Under the pieces are notes generated by a model. It did no database searches and was not told the origin of the DNA. It saw only the letters and a list, made by a program, of their open reading frames with translations. From Nansenia antarctica (Eukaryota; Chordata; Actinopteri; Argentiniformes; Microstomatidae), in NCBI GenBank assembly GCA_963989245.1, contig OZ022352.1, positions 20,052,972-20,116,971 of the forward strand: a stretch of DNA of 64,000 nucleotides. Reading direction: 5' to 3'. Shown piece after piece: positions 58,800-64,000 of the stretch. The translations under genes were made by a program, and so were the position numbers. How positions within the stretch are numbered: the stretch's first letter is position 1; every line of letters starts with the position of its first letter.

Positions 58800-60618
58800 C
58801 GCGCGTGTGTGTGCGCGCGTGTGTGTGTGTGCGCGCGTGCGCGTGTGTGTGTGTGCGCGCGTGTGTGCGCGCGTGTGTGCGCGCGCGTGTGTGTGTGTGC
58901 GCGAGTGTGTGCGTGTGTGTGTGCACGCGCGTGCGCGCGCGTGCGCGTGTGTGCGCGTGTGTGTGCGTGCGCGTGTGTGTGCGCGCACGTGCGCGTGTGT
59001 GTGCGCACGTGCGCGCGCGTGTGTGTGTACGTGTGCGTGCGCGTGTGTGCGCGCACGTGCGCGCGTGTGTGCGCGTGTGTGTGTGCGTGCGTGTGTGTGC
59101 GAGCGTGTGTGTGTGCGCGCGTGTGTGCGTACGTGTGTGTGCGTGTGCGCGCGTGTGTGTGTGCGTGTGTGTGCGCGTGTGTGTGTGCGCGCGTGTGTGT
59201 GTGTGCGCGCGCGTGCGCGTACGCGCGCGTGTGTGTGCGCGCGCGCGCGTGCGTGTGTGTGCGCGTGTGCGCGTACGTGCGTGTGTGTGTACGTACGCGC
59301 GTGCGCGCACGTGCGCTCGCGGGTGTGTGCGCGCGCGTGTGTGTGCGCGCGCGTGTGTGTGTGTGCGCGCGCGCGTGTGTGTGTGCGCGCGCGCGCGCGC
59401 GTGTGTGCGCGTGTGTGTGCGTGCGCGTGTGTGTGCGCGCACGTGCGCGTGTGTGTGCGCACGTGCGCGCGCGTGTGTGTGTACGTGTGCGTGCGCGTGT
59501 GTGCGCGCGTGTGTGTGTGCGTGCGTGTGTGTGCGCGCGTGTGTGTGTGCGCGCGTGTGTGCGTACGTGTGTGTGCGTGTGCGCGCGTGTGTGCGCGCGC
59601 GCGCGCGTGTGTGTGCGCGCGTGTGTGTGTGCGTGCGTGTGTGTGCGCGCGTGTGTGTGTGCGCGCGTGTGTGCGTACGTGTGTGTGCGTGTGCGCGTAC
59701 GTGCGTGTGTGTGTACGTACGCGCGTGCGCGCACGTGCGCTCGCGGGTGTGTGCGCGCGCGTGTGTGTGCGCGCGCGTGTGTGTGTGTGCGCGCGCGCGT
59801 GTGTGTGTGTGCGCGCGCGCGCGCGTGTGTGCGCGTGTGTGTGCGTGCGCGTGTGTGTGCGCGCACGTGCGCGTGTGTGTGCGCACGTGCGCGCGCGTGT
59901 GTGTGTACGTGTGCGTGCGCGTGTGTGCGCGCGTGTGTGTGTGCGTGCGTGTGTGTGCGCGCGTGTGTGCGTACGTGTGTGTGCGTGTGCGCGCGTGTGT
60001 GCGCGCGCGCGCGCGTGTGTGTGCGCGCGTGTGTGTGTGCGTGCGTGTGTGTGCGCGCGTGTGTGTGTGCGCGCGTGTGTGCGTACGTGTGTGTGCGTGT
60101 GCGCGCGTGTGTGCGCGCGCGTGCGCGTACGCGCGCGTGTGTGCATGCGTGTGTGTGCGTGTGCGCGCGTGCGTGCGCGTGCGTGCGCGTGTGTGCGCGC
60201 ACGTTCGCGCGTGTGTGCGTGCGTGTGTGTGCGTGTTCGCGCGTGCGTGCGCGTGCGTGTGTATATGTGTGCGCGCACGTGCGCGCGTGTGTGTGCGTGT
60301 GCGTGCGCGTGTGCGCGCACGTGCGCGTGTGTGTGCGCACGTGCGCGCGCGTGTGTGTGCGTGTGTGTGTACGTGTGCGTGCGCGTGTGTGTGCGTGCGT
60401 GTGTGTGCGTGCGCGCGCGTGTGTGCGTACGTGTGTACGTGCGCGTGCGTGCGTGCGTATGCGCGCGCGTGTGCGTGCGCGTGTGTGCGTGTTCGCGCGT
60501 GTGTGTGCGTGTGTACGCGTGCACACACACGCGCGCGCACACGCACGTACACACGCGCGCGCATACACACGTGCACGCACGCGTACGCACACGCACGCAC
60601 GCGCACGCACGCTCACGC
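58222..60618. repeat. Alternating TG/CG tract with strand switch, U4
   Basis: As 47347-49743, switch at about 60519, with no net length change. Confidence 0.95.
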
Positions 60619-61060
<442 letters not shown>

Positions 61061-61082
61061 GTGACTCTGTCTCCCCCTGCAG

Positions 61083-61224
61083 GGGTTCTACCAGTACTAC
61101 TACAGCAGCAAAAGCAATAAAATTGTGCCCGTGAACCCTGATGAAAGGTCACTCACACACACACACACACAGTCTGTCTAATAAGCCTGTTGGAAAGAAC
61201 AATCTGATTGTGTGTGTGTGTGAC

Positions 61225-61256
<32 letters not shown>

Positions 61257-61320
61257 CCCAGCAGGGGAGGCCGCAGACGACAACATACCTCACATCTCCA
61301 TGACAACCATCTTCAAGAAG
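61083..61320 (+). pseudogene. SLC29-like exon pieces, U4
   Basis: Pieces 61083-61147 and 61265-61320, identical in coding sequence to U2 and U3. Confidence 0.5.
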
Positions 61321-61783
61321 GTAGGAGACCACACACACACACATCCACTCACACACACACACACACACACACACCCACTCAGACTAACTAACTTGCACTC
61401 ACCATCTACCCGATGTCCCCCCCTCCTCTAACCCTAACCCGAAACCCTAAAACTACTTAAATCTAAACTAAAAAACCTTCATGTTCTGCAACAGTTATGA
61501 TTAAAACACTAACACTTCTATCTGACTTTTTATCCATGAACTATTATCTTATTAAATGTTTTCTCTCTCTCATGTAATGTACATACAATTATACTAGAAT
61601 AAATAAATGATTAAACTTATTTACAGTCTTATGGTGGTTTTATCCCGTTGGACGTCCTTTTACTGTCACAACAGCTCACACATCTGGCTGCTGTGTTTGT
61701 ACACTGTTGTACCTCACCCAGCAGATATGGCAGTGTTATGACATTGGTCCAGTTTTTAATGTGGACTCTCAGTGCACAGCTCA

Positions 61784-62025
61784 GGGGAGGCTGTGGCGCA
61801 GGAGGTAGAGCCGCCTTCTAATGATCGCAAGGTTGGTAGATTGGCGGTTCGAGTCCCGGCCGGCCACATGTCGAAGTGTCCTTGGGCAAGACATTGAACC
61901 CCAAATTGCTCCCAGTGAGCGGGCCGGTGCCTTGCATGGTAGCTTGCCGACATTGGTGTGTGAATGAGAGGCTGTTGTAAAGCGCTTTGGATAAAGGTGC
62001 TGTATAAGTGCAGTCCATTTACCAT
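61784..62025 (+). repeat. tRNA-derived SINE, U5 copy
   Basis: Full-length like U1 and U4, without the 12-bp deletion. Confidence 0.7.
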
Positions 62026-62078
62026 GTAGTGCACATAAGGTTCACAATTCATGATTTCTCTTCTGTTTTTCACTCCAG

Positions 62079-62637
62079 TGAACGTGGCTTTGAAAGGAGT
62101 GGCTGTTCAGTCATCACAGAGTCATCGTGGGTCTCCTCTCAGGGCCATTGATGGGAACAGAAACACAGACTATCGTCAAAAGTCCTGCACCCACACACGG
62201 AAGGAGGCCAACCCCTGGTGGAGATTGGACCTGCTGGATGTGTACAACGTCGATACTCTGACCATCACCAATAGAGAAGACTGCTGTGCTGACAGGCTTA
62301 AAGGGGCTGAGATTCGTATTGGTAACTCACTGGACAACAACAATCCCAGGTGACTCATGCAGCATTTCCTCCTGCTAAGTGCAGAAGACTTCAACTATTA
62401 GAATACATCTTTTGTTCTTATCCATACCAGTGAATTTTTGTCTTTTAAAGTATTGTTGAACTGTTATTGATATTCATCCTGTCTCTCAGATGCGCTGTCA
62501 TACCCGATATCACAGGAGAAAGCGTCTACACCTTCCAGTGTAATGGCATGGAGGGGCGCTATGTCAGTGTGGTTATCCCCGACAAGACAGAGTTCCTTAC
62601 TCTGTGTGAAGTGGAAGTATTTGGCACTAAATGTTAG
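62079..62637 (+). CDS. F-type lectin domain D1, two exons, U5
   Basis: Exons 62079-62349 and 62490-62632 (or to the TAG at 62635-62637). Protein identical to U1 D1. What follows it is outside the window. Confidence 0.8.
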
Positions 62638-62762
62638 TACATGTACTTGTATTCACCAGTCAACCTTCCCCCTTCCCATGTGTCCACAGCACTACCTTAA
62701 TTAGGCCCCTATACTTTCTTCTATTTACCTTTTTTGTTTCTTTTTATTATTACTACTCGATC

Positions 62763-62839
62763 TTTTCAGTTTGTAAAGCGTCTTTGAGTGTCTAGAAAAG
62801 CACTATACAAGTCTAATGTGTTATTATAATTATAAGAAC
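62763..62839 (+). repeat. LINE/SINE 3'-tail-like fragment, U5
   Basis: Same as 1296-1372 in the intron 62638-62989. Confidence 0.45.
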
Positions 62840-62989
62840 GAGCAGCGTTTATTAAACCAACGATCTTTGCTACAGTGGGAATACAGTATGTCTTATCTAC
62901 ATGTTGTGATATGAAGCTAGAGCCCCTCTAGGTCTTAACGTGGACTCTCCGTGCACAATTCATGATCTCTCTTCTGTCTTTCACTCCAG

Positions 62990-63042
62990 TAAACGTGGCG
63001 TTTGGAAGAGTGGCTGTTCAGTCATCAACGGCTTTTAGCGCT
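62990..63042 (+). pseudogene. Truncated D2 first exon, U5
   Basis: Same breakpoint; carries the GTGGCGTTTGG variant as in U4. Confidence 0.8.
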
Positions 63043-63729
63043 AGTTGTCTCACCAGGCTCACTCAGGTATATGTGTCTGTCTCCCTCCAGTGGTGGTAAG
63101 TGGAAGTGGCCTGTGGCCTGTGTGTGTGATGATGAGATGATGATGATGATGATGGGGGGGGGTGATAGGAAGGTCGTAGAGACACCATTCAAATGGTTTT
63201 AGATTCCCTGTCCTCTGGTCTATCCGGGGGTGTTGGAATTGTTCTCCTAACCCGCGGGGAACCATACGTTATTAACCCCGGTAAGAGTCACACTACGGGA
63301 CGTATAACAGTGGCTGTGAAGGGAGTATAAACACAAGATGTTGCTGAGTAGGTCCATTAGGTCTACACGGTCATTTATAGCCTAACCCCAGCCCTCTACG
63401 ACCCCGGGAAGTCATGTTAAACTGAAGTTAAAACACAACGAGATTGCTAAGCTAACACCGCTAATACGGAAGTCCCTCACACAGACAGAGAGAGAGACGT
63501 GCAGCCACCTAGTATCGAGGCCCGCGTGGAGCCGTGTTCCATCATTTCTTGTCAATTTCAATAAAGACAGACACACACAGACACACGGAGACAACGACAA
63601 TGACGACAGGTCATTCTAGAGGAAGAGAGGAATCGGATAATAGGATTCTATTCTCTGACAACCAATGTCCGCGATTCCACACTGGCCAGTATATGTCGAG
63701 ATTTTTTTTTTTTATATGTTTGTATGACT
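63043..63729. other. Non-coding segment after truncated D2, U5
   Basis: Same recombinant layout as U4, with GACAACCAATG and CCAGTATATG near 63655-63693 as in 14100-14488. Confidence 0.6.
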
Positions 63730-63803
63730 GGCTCGTTAGCTCAGTGTGTAAGTCTGCCGCAAGGTAGACTTTGTAGTCCTGGGTTCGAATCCCAGGCGGG
63801 CAG
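63730..63803 (+). repeat. tRNA-like element, U5
   Basis: Same as 2213-2286. Confidence 0.5.
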
Positions 63804-64000
63804 GTCAATTTGCACTTTTCAATGTGAAGGACAAACAGGAAGGAAAAAAAAAAAGGCATGCGCAGCGGCAAATAATTCCTGGGCTCAGTCCAGAGAGAGA
63901 GAGAGAGAGAGAGGAATTTTCCCTTTTGAAAATATATTTTTTGAAAATCCCGCCTCAAAATATTTTTTTTTTTTTTTTTTTTTTCTTCTGTGTCAGTGTG
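63804..64000. repeat. Low-complexity start of the U5 repeat block
   Basis: Poly-A run, (GA)n and T run; the window ends inside the following TGTGTCAGTGTG stretch. Confidence 0.8.

Larger units (their letters stand above)
61468..64000. repeat. Segmental duplication unit U5 (cut by window end)
   Basis: Starts like the other units and runs off the window in the T run after the tRNA-like element. 61321-61783 is CA microsatellite and AT-rich non-coding DNA. Confidence 0.9.

Overview
The window looks like a ray-finned (teleost) fish genome. It has spliced vertebrate-type exons with GT-AG borders, fish-type tRNA-derived SINEs, and very long minisatellite and microsatellite arrays. No bacterial operon, CRISPR array, rRNA or viral gene was seen. 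Almost every long open frame here is an artefact of tandem repeats. The real coding content is a set of short exons.

The window is a tandem array of one segmental duplication, with copies starting at 1, 17050, 39811, 50604 and 61468 (units U1 to U5, the last cut by the window end). Each unit opens with a SINE and then an intact F-type lectin (fucolectin) domain in two exons (D1). Next come a second lectin domain cut off after 53 bp, a tRNA-like element, GT-rich and 15-bp repeats, and a 21-bp minisatellite. A 0.5-kb spacer and a second 21-bp array follow, then a small inverted-repeat structure and 1.6-2.5 kb of nearly pure alternating purine-pyrimidine (TG/CG) DNA. U1 and U2 also carry, beyond this tract, a copy of the second lectin domain (D2) that is intact, with a terminal exon and poly(A) signals (11241-12451 and 28288-29498). 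U3 and U4 lack it. U1 to U4 end with a TAC microsatellite and two short exon-like pieces resembling the cytoplasmic loop of an equilibrative nucleoside transporter (SLC29).

The most plausible genes are two binary tandem-domain F-type lectins: D1 of U1 spliced to D2 at 11241, and D1 of U2 spliced to D2 at 28288. F-type lectins are generally secreted, fucose-binding innate-immune proteins. All seven intact domains keep the fucose motif H-x26-R-x-D-x4-R. Both domain cassettes are flanked by phase-1 introns, so D1-D2 and D1-D1 joins stay in frame. No signal-peptide exon was found, so gene starts lie outside the window or are unrecognised. U3 to U5 D1 copies have no visible terminal exon here.

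Notable structural signals are a microinversion between paralogous copies, strand switches inside the alternating tract, evidence of recombination between units, and near-perfect identity of U1 with U2 and U3 with U4. That identity means recent duplication, homogenisation or an assembly error.
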